A DNA stretch of 64,000 nucleotides, from the NCBI GenBank assembly GCA_003339415.1, contig PDHQ01000007.1, positions 186,001 to 250,000 on the forward strand, given 5' to 3'. This document shows positions 43,369-53,065 of this stretch, one piece after another. This DNA comes from Ophiocordyceps camponoti-saundersi (nom. inval.). Its lineage: Eukaryota > Ascomycota > Sordariomycetes > Hypocreales > Ophiocordycipitaceae. A model generated the notes under the pieces. The model was not told the origin of the DNA. It worked only from the letters and a program-made list of their open reading frames with translations, and did no database searches. A program made the position numbers and the translations under genes. The stretch's first letter is position 1, and each line of letters opens with the position of its first letter.

Positions 43369-45419
43369 ATGGAGTTCCATCGTAACCGTAACCTTCATCA
43401 TCAGCCGCCATCCGCCTCCGCGCCCGAGATCGACCATGACAGCCCCCGCAAGAAACAGAAGCGCAACAAGCCGACGCTGTCGTGTCACGAGTGCGTAGAG
43501 AGGAAGACAAAGGTTGGTGGCCGTTCCACGACATACATACCTATTGACGGCTTGCGTCCAGTGCGACAGGGGACGGCCTCATTGCCTCGCTTGCAAGTCT
43601 CGCCGCCTTGCTTCCCTTTTCTTGCTTGGCTTTCGCCCTGCCTTTTGCCGCTCGCTGACGAGAGGCTTCGTCGCAGGTATCAAGCGGCAAACGGAGTGTC
43701 GGTACGCCTATGTTGCGAATCTTCTCGAGTTGAGTTGCCCGCCGAGCTCATACATTGGCTTTTACGCTGACGGCGAATCAGAGAGACGTCGAGATCCGCA
43801 GCCAATGGCCGGCGCATGACCAGACCGCCTAAGAAAAAGGCGACGACGGCCACGGGAAAGCCAACGATACCAAACATCGCCGATCGAGGCGCCATCGACG
43901 ACCACGAGGCCTCGTCGCGCGGCGCCGTCGCCTTGTCCATTGGCCTCCTATCTCATGTCCCCTATTCCGTCACTTCGGCCAGCAACGTCTTCGGTATAGG
44001 CTCCGAGCACCCCTTTGCGAATTACTGGACCTGCGAGGGCGGCCTGCCCGAGGTCATATCCGTTCTCCCCGAAAAGGCTCAAGCCGACATCTTGTTGGCC
44101 CGCTACTTTGAATGTGTCGATCCCATCTATCCCATGATCTACCGCCAAACCTTCTACGCCGAGTATGAGCACTTTTGGCAGCCAGCCTCGCGCCAGAGAG
44201 AAGAGACGGATGCCGCCTTTGTCGGTCTCGTTTTTGTCATGCTGGCCCTCGGCACCCAGTTTGTCACCTCCACGTCGGCCAAGGAACGGAAGCAGACGGC
44301 CGAGTTCTATGCCTCGGCGAGCAACCAAGCACTGCGCCTGTCGTCGTATCTGAGCACGGCATCGCTCTGCTCCATCCAGGCCATGGTCCTTATAACCTAT
44401 TTTCTCATCAACGACAACCACGCCTCGGATGGCTGGGCTTTTGCCGGTATCCTCATCCGGCAGTCGTACGCCATGGGACTGCACCGCGATCCAAATATCG
44501 GTACGCTCCTCTTTCCTCTTCTTTCTGCTTACAATACCAAGAAACTGACTGACATTGACCCAGTGACGCCTAATGCGAGCCCCTTTGAGAAGCAGCAGAG
44601 GCGCAAAGTGTGGCAGGCCGTGCTGCTCCAAGACACCTTTCTCACCGTTCTCCTATCGCTGCCTCCATCTGCGACGCACACAGATGTCTCTGTCGACGAC
44701 CTGCTCGACGACAGCTCGTCCATAGCCAGTAGCGATCCCACCGACACGGCCTATATTCGGGGCTCGTGGATGCTGGCCAACCTAGTGCAAGAGACCATCT
44801 GCTCGCCGCGGTCGCTCGACATGGCCATCTGCGCCACGGCCCGGCACAAGGCGAAGCTCGTGGCCGATTTTAGGGCCGTGTACCGCTCGTTCCCGGACGT
44901 CTTCCGGTCTTGGGACGGCTGCAGTCTCACACGGCTGGCGTCGACCAACAAGCGCATCGTACGGCAAACGCTCTTTCTCTCGAGCAACTACTTCCACAAC
45001 CTGATGCTGGTGCACGCCTCAGAGAGTCCCGAGGTGCCGGTCAACGTAAGGGGCACGCTCGAGGCAGCTCACGACGCCATAAGCGCCTTTTTCCTTTTCC
45101 ACAGTCTGCTGGAGCCCGAGGCCCGCGTCTGGTGGGTTTTCAACCACCGGGCCTTTCTCGAGGCCCTCTGCATCGGCAACGTCCTTCGGGAGGCGGCCAA
45201 GGAGGCGGGCGGGATGGACGTCATCACGCGCGACCCTCTATTCGCAAGGGCGAGGACCGACATCAGTAAGTCTTTCCGACTGGGGAAGAGCACTGATTGG
45301 AGCTTCTTTGGCTAAGGGCCGGGACGACAGCGCGTATGATGCAGATTATGGAGTTTGTCGGCGAGGACTCTGACGTGGCCCGGACCCGGGTTAGGATTTT
45401 GCGCGAGTTTCTTGATTGA
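43369..45419 (+). CDS. Zn2Cys6 (fungal binuclear cluster) transcription factor
   Basis: Six exons, 43369-43512, 43562-43592, 43677-43701, 43782-44500, 44564-45265 and 45331-45419, encode 569 residues. Only splicing assembles the zinc cluster: Cys39, 42, 49, 56, 59 and 66 with spacing 2-6-6-2-6, preceded by a basic PRKKQKRNK. The codon for Cys59 is split (T, then GT) by intron 2, whose donor is GC (GCAAGT). A middle-homology (Fungal_trans) region follows: YFECVDPIYPMIYRQTFYAE, GWAFAGILIRQSYAMGLHRD, NASPFEKQQRRKVWQAVLLQ and LSLPPSATHTDVSVDDL. The C-terminus is DVARTRVRILREFLD. Introns 2 (84 bp) and 4 (63 bp) are stop-free multiples of three. Target genes are unknown. Confidence 0.88.
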
Positions 45420-45907
45420 TTGATCAACTGTTGAAGCTTCATCGACAGACAATTGCTCCTCCTCGAAGCGCTGTCCAATAGTTGCCCGTGAAGGCTCGCT
45501 GACCTCGGATTCTTTCCGGCATCGTGGCAGTGTTCCCCGTCAGCCATTGGTCAAACCCTGCAGAAGTCGGGCAAAAGTCCCGTATCTTGAGGCTGTGCAG
45601 TCGATGACAGGGCTGGACAGGAGACAACATGCGATTCGGGTCGCTTCACAGCCCCAGAGAAGGGGTAGCGCTTGTGTGGCTGTCAATATTGTCCGGCCTC
45701 TCATCTCATCTCATCTCATCTCACTCTTGAAGCGTGGGTGTGTGCGGACAGGCGCCCTGTCCTCCCTGGACCCCGACACAGAAGTCGCTCATTACACACC
45801 TCCTTTTCTATCCTCGTTCGCCTTCGACGGCTCTGCCTAACCACAGCACACTTCCGGCTCTTTTTGCGATCGACTTTCTAGCGAGGCAGAAGAGGCCCCT
45901 TGACTTG
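45420..45907. other. intergenic, 488 bp
   Basis: A TCTCATCTCATCTCATCTCA repeat lies at 45702-45724, close to the copies of GAGATGAGAT at 48270-48290 on the other orientation. No gene is supported. Confidence 0.5.
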
Positions 45908-46687
45908 ATGACCATGCATCGTCTCACCATGTGCCGGGTCTTCGCCGCGCTTCTCTTGATACCGAGTACACTATCAAGGCCAGTCCCTTGGGCTGTCAAA
46001 GGTCTGCTCATCGTTTGTCCATGTTTCATCTGAGCCTGCACTCACCGCGAGAAGGCAGGGCATCGGTGACGCCACGGGAAGTCTTTGACTCATCTTCTTC
46101 CTGGCTCTTCGACCATCCAAGATGCGATCAGTCGCCATCAAACTCGGTGCAGATACCGCAAGCCGAGTACGTCGTTATCAGCCGTCATCCACTCGGTGAT
46201 ATTGTATGGCATGCCGATGGGAGTCTTCGCCTGCCTCATCTACAATTGTCATTTGAGCCGTGGCACCGTTTATGGATGACTTTGATTCGCCATGTTGGCA
46301 ATGCTGCTTCGAAGCTCGGAAGCGAGCTGCAAGAGCTCAAGGATTTCGTCATCCACGCAGTCGACGACGCACCGCCTACGCCCAATGACGAGGGCGAATA
46401 TGTCGAATGGTATGACGGAGCAGACGCGTCCAATGAGCTTTGGAGACCGGCGGATGAAGAAGGCTACGACTCCCCAAATCCGCGCCAGCCACCGGTCTGT
46501 TACTTCCCTGACTCCCCCTTGCAAGACTGGGAACACCATCCGGCGGGCGATAGACTGACTTTGTGTCTTCAAGCTGCTTGTGGCCGTTGCCGTCGCCGCT
46601 CTAGCCCTCGGGCTCTTCTCTCTCTGGTACCTCCACGTCCGCACTGTAGGTCTCTGTGTGGAGGGACTTCCTACCGCGTCAAAGTAA
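45908..46687 (+). CDS. Putative type I single-pass membrane protein of unknown function
   Basis: Unrecognised. A proposed model has exons 45908-46001, 46055-46495 or thereabouts, and 46574-46687. Exon 1 encodes a signal peptide (MTMHRLTMCRVFAALLLIPS, then TLSRPVPWAVK). A phase-compatible 53-bp intron leads to a ~145-residue lumenal or extracellular part with IPQAEYVVISRHPLGDIVWH, ADGSLRLPHLQLSFEPWHRL and SKLGSELQELKDFVIHAVDD, acidic toward the end (NDEGEYVEWYDGAD). Intron 2 (46496-46573) joins RQPP to LLVAVAVAALALGLFSLWYL, a clear TM helix, then a short tail ending TASK-stop. Both splice choices are inferred. The tail may continue, as GTAAGG overlaps the stop. Further introns in exon 2 are possible. 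Confidence 0.5.
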
Positions 46688-46999
46688 GGGGCCCGGCCTA
46701 TCGCCGTCTGTGCAAAACGCATGCCTTAGGACATGCTAGAGGGGGAAAGGCGGCAGGTGACATGCCGAGCCTGACTCGGTGCTGTCGCTCGGAGACGGCA
46801 AAGGATGAGGCATGGGGCCAGAATGAGCCTTGATGAGCTGCGTGGACTTTGGCATTGGTCTCTCTGTCTGGGCATGACTGCAGCAGGCGCTGCGTCGACT
46901 TACCTGTAAATGAAATCCCCGACATGGCTGTAGATTTACCTAGCTTGGGTTAGAAGCCACATCTTTCTCTTCTGCTACCGTTTCTGCTTCTCCTTCGAT
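46688..46999. other. convergent 3' region, 312 bp
   Basis: Between the orphan membrane protein and the TatD-family gene. No additional gene is supported. Confidence 0.45.
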
Positions 47000-48208
47000 T
47001 TACTCGTGCGGCTCATCTGGACCGCCGTAGACGAAGCGGTGAAAGTTGCGACAAATACGGCGCACGCCATCTTCAAGTGACCAGCCCTTGGCGCCGCAGA
47101 CGACGCGGTACATGTGCTCGAGCGCGGCGTCCATGTGAGGCCCGGCTTCGTGCAGGTCACTCTCGACGAGGATGCGATGATCGGGCACGGCGCGAATGAC
47201 AGGCTCAAGCTTGGAACGACCAGAGTCGTCGGCGCCGAGGTTGACGGCAGCGGAGAAGGAGACGAAGATGTCGGCCGGAATGGACGGCTGCATCCACTGG
47301 CCGAGGAGCTCGACGCTGCCGCTGAAGGAATGGAGACATATCCGGGGCGGGTAGGGCTTCGCTGCCGACTTCTCCTTCTCCTCCTCGGTCACGCTCTCTT
47401 CTTCTTCCGAAGATAAAGGCCCTTCAACACGGTTGTTGCGCTTCCTCTCGCGACGGGAGGGAACACGGCGTTCGAAACCCTTCCAACAGGCGGACACGGT
47501 GTCAAAGAGGAGGCCATGAGCCTGCACGCCATGAAGGCTAACAGGACGACGTTCGGCAGCGGCGAGACGCAGCTGCCGAGCGAGAATAGCCTGCTGATGA
47601 GACATGCGGACGCGATAGGGGCTCAGGAGACGGCCCTCGCGACCGCCTGGGGTGAGGCCAGCGTCGCGAGAGGAGGAAGTGGAAGGGTCCCAGGCGCGGG
47701 GGATGCGAAAGGCCTTGTCGAGGCCGGCTTCTCCCACGAGGGCGTGGGGGTGAGCTTCGAGACGGGAGCGGGTGGCGGCGATGCAGGACGATAGCGGGGT
47801 CGGCGTTGGGAGGGAGCGAACGAATTTTTCATCTTCTTCCGGAGAGGGGACGAGAACAGCTTTATAGTGGGCCATTTTGGCTTGCTGGAGTGCATCTTGG
47901 GCGGCGTCGTCGGAGAGAGGCGGGTGAAAGGTAGAGGAGGCGTCATCGTCATCGTAGAGCTGATGTGAAAACCAAGGATGCCATCCGAATGAAGGAATGA
48001 GCTTGTTTTTCTTATCTTCTTCTGACGACACTTGGGCTACGAGATGTTGGTCCTCTGATCGGGTGGCCATTATGACGAGGGCGGCGGCTCGCATTGAGGG
48101 TAGGGCGGTTACGAGAGTGGCCATTGTGTCGGTTGGGTGACAGTGGGCGTCGAAGATGTCGAGATGCCATGGGAAGGTACTGTTTTGCGAGCCGTCTTGA
48201 GGACACAT
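47000..48208 (-). CDS. TatD-family metal-dependent hydrolase, Cut9-interacting Scn1-like
   Basis: One exon of 402 residues from the ATG at 48208; the frame upstream is open but translates poorly. The first metal-binding motif is FDAHCHPTDT. Further landmarks are IPSFGWHPWFSH, GEAGLDKAF (Glu ligand), RPVSLHGVQAHG (His), ICLHSFSGS (His) and ILVESDLHEAG (Asp), so all TatD metal-site positions seem occupied. A Lys/Glu/Ser-rich insertion (about residues 260-300) is specific to this fungal branch. Family: TatD proteins are 3'-5' exonucleases/deoxyribonucleases; the fission-yeast member Scn1 was named for interaction with the APC/C subunit Cut9. Either role is possible here. Confidence 0.85.
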   Translation of the reverse strand: MCPQDGSQNSTFPWHLDIFDAHCHPTDTMATLVTALPSMRAAALVIMATRSEDQHLVAQVSSEEDKKNKLIPSFGWHPWFSHQLYDDDDASSTFHPPLSDDAAQDALQQAKMAHYKAVLVPSPEEDEKFVRSLPTPTPLSSCIAATRSRLEAHPHALVGEAGLDKAFRIPRAWDPSTSSSRDAGLTPGGREGRLLSPYRVRMSHQQAILARQLRLAAAERRPVSLHGVQAHGLLFDTVSACWKGFERRVPSRRERKRNNRVEGPLSSEEEESVTEEEKEKSAAKPYPPRICLHSFSGSVELLGQWMQPSIPADIFVSFSAAVNLGADDSGRSKLEPVIRAVPDHRILVESDLHEAGPHMDAALEHMYRVVCGAKGWSLEDGVRRICRNFHRFVYGGPDEPHE

Positions 48209-48836
48209 GATGGATGAATGGGTGATACCTTGGTAGAGAGATATGGGGAGGGAGAGGAAGGGGGAGAAGTGAGATGAGATGAGATGAGATATGAGGGTCT
48301 TGACGATGAGATCATCAGGCACAAGCGACGACCAAGCTGAAGTCGCTAGCGATAATGGAGAATGGTAGCACTCAAGGGTCCAAGTAAAAGCACAGTGTTT
48401 CACTCCAACATCTTCACGGCACGCTATCCCATCTAGGATACGACCCGATGTAAGACGACTCAGACTGGTCAATCAGCGCCGCTTACTGGCCATGGCAACG
48501 GCGCCATCGCGCACGGTGCAGATACACCGTTGCACAGGTAGCCTTCACCACCCACCTCATTCCCCCCCCCCTCTCTCCCGCCCCGTTTCCGGTTGAGTGG
48601 TGAGCATGTGACGACGAAGCATCATCATCATCCGCCTCCGCCCGAAAGTAAACACTATTCCGCCTCCTCCTCCTCCTCCTCCTTCTCCTCCTCCTGCCTT
48701 GCCCCCTCTTCATACATACATACATACATACATACATACCACATATACCTAGGTATACATCCATGCTGGCTTTCACTGACGACTCAATCTTCAGTATTCT
48801 TCAATTAGGGCCCCTTTGAGGGCAATCATCATCATC
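48209..48836. promoter_or_regulatory. divergent region, 628 bp, with CATA and CTC repeats
   Basis: GAGATGAGAT repeats at 48269-48291, CCTCCTCCT repeats at 48662-48697 and CATA repeats at 48714-48740 ending in a CCTAGG palindrome lie between the two start codons. Confidence 0.5.
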
Positions 48837-49628
48837 ATGGCTCTCCTCAACCCCGTTCAGACGCTGTTCGTCCCTTTCCTCCTCATCCTGATGCTCCCTC
48901 TGGCCATCTTTGCCGGAATTACCACCACTCTCGCCTTTTCCATCCTCAGCTTCCGTGTCGTCGCCGTCTATCTTGACATGGCTCTATCGCTCGTTCCTCA
49001 ATGCTTCTCCTCCGCTTCCGAAACTACCACTCCTCCTTCTGCCTCTGCCTCTACTAATCACCACTACTCTCACCGCCGTCGCCTATCTCTCTCGCCCACG
49101 ACGAGCAGCAGTACGCAAAGCATGGAAAACAGCCCGACCACACCAACTCATCCTCATCTTTTACACCTTCATCTTCACCAGGCTCAATCCGTACCCCGTC
49201 GTCGTCCCCGTCGACCCAGCAGTCTCACCAGCGTCGTATCGGCCGGCTCCGTCACCACCCCCGGCGGAGAAATGGCAATGGGTCTCATGCCCAGCGTCGG
49301 CCCCGAGCGCGATTTCGAGGGCGTCGGAGGCTGGCGTGACGATCGTGGCGGTGACGACGACACGTGGACCACCATCAACTCCCGCTTCGAGCTTCCCGAT
49401 CGCATCCACGCCCGGAACCATCACCGCTCCCCTTCCGGAGGGCCCGTCACCCCGGGTGACACCGGCGTCCTCATGATGAAGGGACGTGCTCGTAGTCCTG
49501 CCATGTCGCCATCTCCCAACAGCTCCCGCGCCAGGACGCCTTCGGTGTCACGGACCATAACCGCCAGCGACAGTTACTTTTCCCTTACCATGTCGCCCAC
49601 GACGATAAAAAAACCGCTTATGATGTGA
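48837..49628 (+). CDS. Hypothetical membrane-anchored Ser-rich protein
   Basis: Single exon, 263 residues, no recognised family. The first ATG (48837) begins MALLNPVQTLFVPFLLILML, then PLAIFAGITTTLAFSILSFR and VVAVYLDMALSL, giving one long or two tight hydrophobic helices in the first ~60 residues. The rest is hydrophilic, rich in Ser, Thr, Pro and Arg, with SP/TP motifs (SPSGGPVTPGD, ARSPAMSPSPNSS, RARTPSVS) that look like phosphorylation sites, and it ends KKPLMM. I recall similar short N-terminally anchored proteins in other Sordariomycetes but cannot name them. An internal frame is also open because of the Ser/Pro-rich composition. Confidence 0.7.
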   Translation: MALLNPVQTLFVPFLLILMLPLAIFAGITTTLAFSILSFRVVAVYLDMALSLVPQCFSSASETTTPPSASASTNHHYSHRRRLSLSPTTSSSTQSMENSPTTPTHPHLLHLHLHQAQSVPRRRPRRPSSLTSVVSAGSVTTPGGEMAMGLMPSVGPERDFEGVGGWRDDRGGDDDTWTTINSRFELPDRIHARNHHRSPSGGPVTPGDTGVLMMKGRARSPAMSPSPNSSRARTPSVSRTITASDSYFSLTMSPTTIKKPLMM

Positions 49629-50147
49629 ATTGTCACGACACAGTCTCTCATCTACAGATAACGCAACGTTTTTATATACACGAAGAACTGATCGGATCGG
49701 CGTTTCTTCTGATTTTGTTATACGTTATTTCCTTTCTTCTAACGGCCGTTCTACTGAAAAGAGGTCAGAGCAATACAGAAAAAGGTGGATTGTCTGTTGT
49801 TGACGTTGGAGAGAGAGAGAGGGAGGGATGGGGGGGGATCAAGTTCGTCTCACCTTGCCTTGCTGTCACTTGCTTATTTCCCTGGAAAAGAAAAATAAAC
49901 TAGGTTTCAAAACCGGTCTCGGCATCTCGAAGCTTAATGTCATCCGTGCTCGTCGAGTTAAGTTTTAAACTCCGTAACGCCTATCATGTGTAGACATTCT
50001 TCTCATAGTAGTCATCCTCCCCCCACAACTCCTCTTCCGCGTAGGGCGTATTCCCCTTGTAAGTCGTCATCCATCCCCTCCTCAACCTCACCATTTCTGT
50101 CTGTAACCCAAGTGACTGTACTGTTCTCTTTCCACCCCCAGGCGCCG
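49629..50147. other. convergent 3' region, 519 bp
   Basis: Between the Ser-rich membrane protein and SPC24. Includes AAAAATAAAC near 49891-49900, a plausible 3'-end signal. No gene is visible. Confidence 0.5.
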
Positions 50148-50871
50148 TCACAGCGTCTGCCAAAAATAATTGGCATAAAAGAAGCGCGAAAACTTCTTAT
50201 CCATATTGACAACATGGACGTCTCCCTTGCGATCATTCCGAATCACCGCCCTAGACCAATCAACCTCCTTCTCATCCCTCTCAATCTCAATCCCCAAACT
50301 GCGATAAATCTTCAACCTCAGCAAAACCTCATCATCAACGACATCTCTCCTGACGCGTCTCCCCCCACTTGAATTCGAAGACGAGGCCGCCAAGTCAACC
50401 GTTCCGCCATCATCGCCCTGAACCTCCAACTCGTGCAGTCTAGCCTGCAAGTCAGCCGCTACGGAAACGAGCCTCTCCGTCTCGCTCTCGGCGTCCGAAG
50501 CAGCCTTGGCCGTCCTGAACTTGCGCGTGTCAAGGGCGGAGATGTGAGACGCGTGGTTGGCTTCCGCCTGTGCGGCGACGAGCTCTTCGTGCTGTGTCGT
50601 GAGCGAGGCTTGTTGTCGCGCTAGTCTGCGCAGCGTCGACTTTGCGTCTCGGATGTGTAGGTCGCGCGCTTGCTGGAGCGTTAGAAGGGATTCGTTGATT
50701 CGCGATACGGCTTGTTTGTCTGGTTGGATGTTGAAGTTGTTGATTGTGTGGTTGATGAGCTTTGTTTTGTTGATTTCGTTAATCGTCTTCTTCCTTTTTT
50801 GGGGCGTATTTCACTTGCGAAAGGGGGGCTCAGTTCGAACTTACCGTCGCGGGATCTTCTGCGAGGAGCAT
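50148..50871 (-). CDS. SPC24: Kinetochore protein Spc24 (NDC80 complex)
   Basis: Two exons, 50871-50845 (9 codons) and 50759-50148, encode 212 residues. The 85-bp intron joins MLLAEDPAT to [21 protein letters not shown] long coiled coil follows ([20 protein letters not shown], then [16 protein letters not shown] and further heptads to about residue 135). The C-terminal globular domain reads [40 protein letters not shown] and ends [12 protein letters not shown], the signature of ascomycete Spc24. Role: dimerises with Spc25 and links the NDC80 complex to the inner kinetochore. Divergent from FIS1 over 486 bp. Confidence 0.92.
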
Positions 50872-51357
50872 CTTGTCTTTAAAGAGGCGTTGCAATAGTC
50901 GGATTTGCTATCCTTCGTTGTTCTGACACGGGAGTGAAGAGACAAAGAGAGATGTTTGCCGCGCATGGAAAAGTAAACACACAATCATCCCTATCCGTCG
51001 TCGGGACGACGTCTTTCTTCCCCACCACGTGCGCGTCACCGCTCCACTATTTCAGTGGCGCCGAACCGAACTTTTACCGACCGATCTCCCATGACGCCAC
51101 TGGCTTCTTCAACCGGCCGCGTCCTTGCGCTCTCTCACTCCTCAGCCTCGTCTCATCTTCACAACCACCTAATCCCACTCTCACCCTCCTCCAGTCACTG
51201 TTCTTCCTCTCTGTTCCTCCCTAAAGAAAGCGAAAATATACTTCTCTTGCTTTACTTTCCTCGCATCCTTCCTTACTTAAGGCTATCAACCTGTTCCTTC
51301 GCCGCTGTGATCCATCCCCCCTTCTCTCCGCCATCGAAACCAAACCCCGTCGTCAAA
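50872..51357. promoter_or_regulatory. divergent region SPC24/FIS1
   Basis: 486 bp between start codons, pyrimidine-rich before FIS1 (51160-51350). No named site is evident. Confidence 0.45.
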
Positions 51358-52044
51358 ATGGTCGCAGAATTACCCTGTGAGCTTCACGCCCCCTCCTCCT
51401 CTTTCTCCCTTTTCCAGAACCGCGCTGACCAAAGGTCTCCTCGCATGATAGATGCTCTCGACGCCGAGACGTCAGTATCCGTCCCACCCAAATCCGATCC
51501 GAACATGCCTCAACTGACACACGCACCTTCAGGCCCCTAAACGCATCCGAACTCAACGTCCTACGCGCACAATATGAAAAGGAGGGAGAAATGGTCGGCG
51601 TCCAGACAAAGTTCAACTACGCCTGGGTAAGTTCCGCCAACTTTGCTACCTAATTACCTCCCCCTATCGAGAAGAAAGGGGCACCCCTCCCCAGTTAACA
51701 CACCACTTAAACAGGGCCTTGTCAAATCAAGCACCCGAACAGATCAACAACTAGGCGTTCGCCTCCTATCAGACATCTTCCGCCTATCCCCAGAACGCCG
51801 CCGCGAATGTCTCTACTACCTCGCCCTCGGAAACTACAAGCTGGGAAACTACAGCGAGGCAAGACGCTACAACGACCTTCTTCTCGACAAGGAGCCCGCC
51901 AACCTCCAGGCCTCGGACCTGCGCCAGCTCATCGACAATAGGGTTGCGAGGGAGGGTCTCATGGGCGTCGCCATCGTCAGCGGCGTCAGCATCGCTGCCG
52001 GTGTACTCGGAGCCTTCGTCTTCAGGAACGCTCGTCGAAGATGA
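51358..52044 (+). CDS. FIS1: Mitochondrial fission protein Fis1
   Basis: Four exons, 51358-51376, 51452-51470, 51533-51626 and 51715-52044, encode 153 residues, typical of Fis1. Exons 1 and 2 are each 19 bases; together they encode MVAELPYALDAET, after which [20 protein letters not shown] and [16 protein letters not shown] follow. TPR-like helices include [20 protein letters not shown] and [20 protein letters not shown], and the C-terminal anchor is [20 protein letters not shown] with the basic tail RNARRR. Role: outer-membrane receptor for the mitochondrial and peroxisomal division machinery. All junctions preserve frame and the conserved NYAWGLVKS. Confidence 0.94.
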
Positions 52045-53065
52045 TCGGGTCATCTTTTGGGGAGAAGGGGGGCGGGAGGACTCGTCTTGCTTGATTTCAT
52101 GCAACGCTCCGTCTTTCTTTGTTTATAAAATACAAATTTATGCCAGGATTCGGCCTAGATGGAGCTTGTACAAATACCATGCGTCGAAATTATGCGTTGC
52201 ACAAGGTGGTTGAGGTATACCATCGCTTTACTCTACTGATAAAAATACGCTGACTTCTCAACCGATACTCCCACTTTAGAAGAGGAGACGTTAGAAGAAG
52301 AGGGGAAGAAAAACAGGCAGTAAGATGAGAGGACTAGCTAAAGAGAAAAGACAAGAGAAGAAGACGGACGGGCTTCGACGATGGACTGGCGTCCAGTCGC
52401 CTAAACTCGAACATAAAATACAACAGTTGCTGTTCAGACCCCCTCTCCCCCTACGGCCGGCTAACCGACCATTCATCCATCTGCTCCTGTCAAGGAAGTT
52501 CAAATTCAGAACCAGTGCTCCATCCAGACTTGTTTGTAACACGCGCCGCGGGTTGCACGCGAACCGTTCCGTCTCCCGTCGTGAAGAAATTGCACGAGAG
52601 CAGAAGATGACGAGCGGCAGTGTGAGAACCGTTGGAAGGAAGTATGGCGACTGGCTTTGGTGGCCTCATCCAACGAGCGTCGATGGTGTCCTGGTGGGAA
52701 AGTTCGTCTTTATCAGCCGCTCTCCCCATCCCAAGTCAGCCCGTCTTCCTGAGAGATGAAAAGACACGGATTTCCCCCCAAGCCCTGCACCGCGCCGCCT
52801 CTCTTCGTCCAGCGGCTGAGCATTGTCCGTTCACACGCAGAAAGACAGCAAACTTTTTCGGTCAGGCAATTAGGAGAGACTCGTGGTTATTTATTAAAAT
52901 GAAAGTTGTGACGAGAAGATGCGAGACGAAACGAGAATTGAACAAGAAAAAAGGAAGGGCGTCGTTCTGCTGCTGCTGCTGTACGTAGAAACGTATCAAC
53001 CACCGAGACAAAGGCAGTCGTGGCATGGCATGGCCGCGTCGGGGCCGGCAGCCGGCGCCAGTGTC
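52045..53065. other. intergenic, 1.0 kb, convergent
   Basis: Between the FIS1 and septin stop codons. A 144-codon plus-strand ORF (52325-52759) has no domain, signal or biased codon use and is not taken as a gene. Confidence 0.5.
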
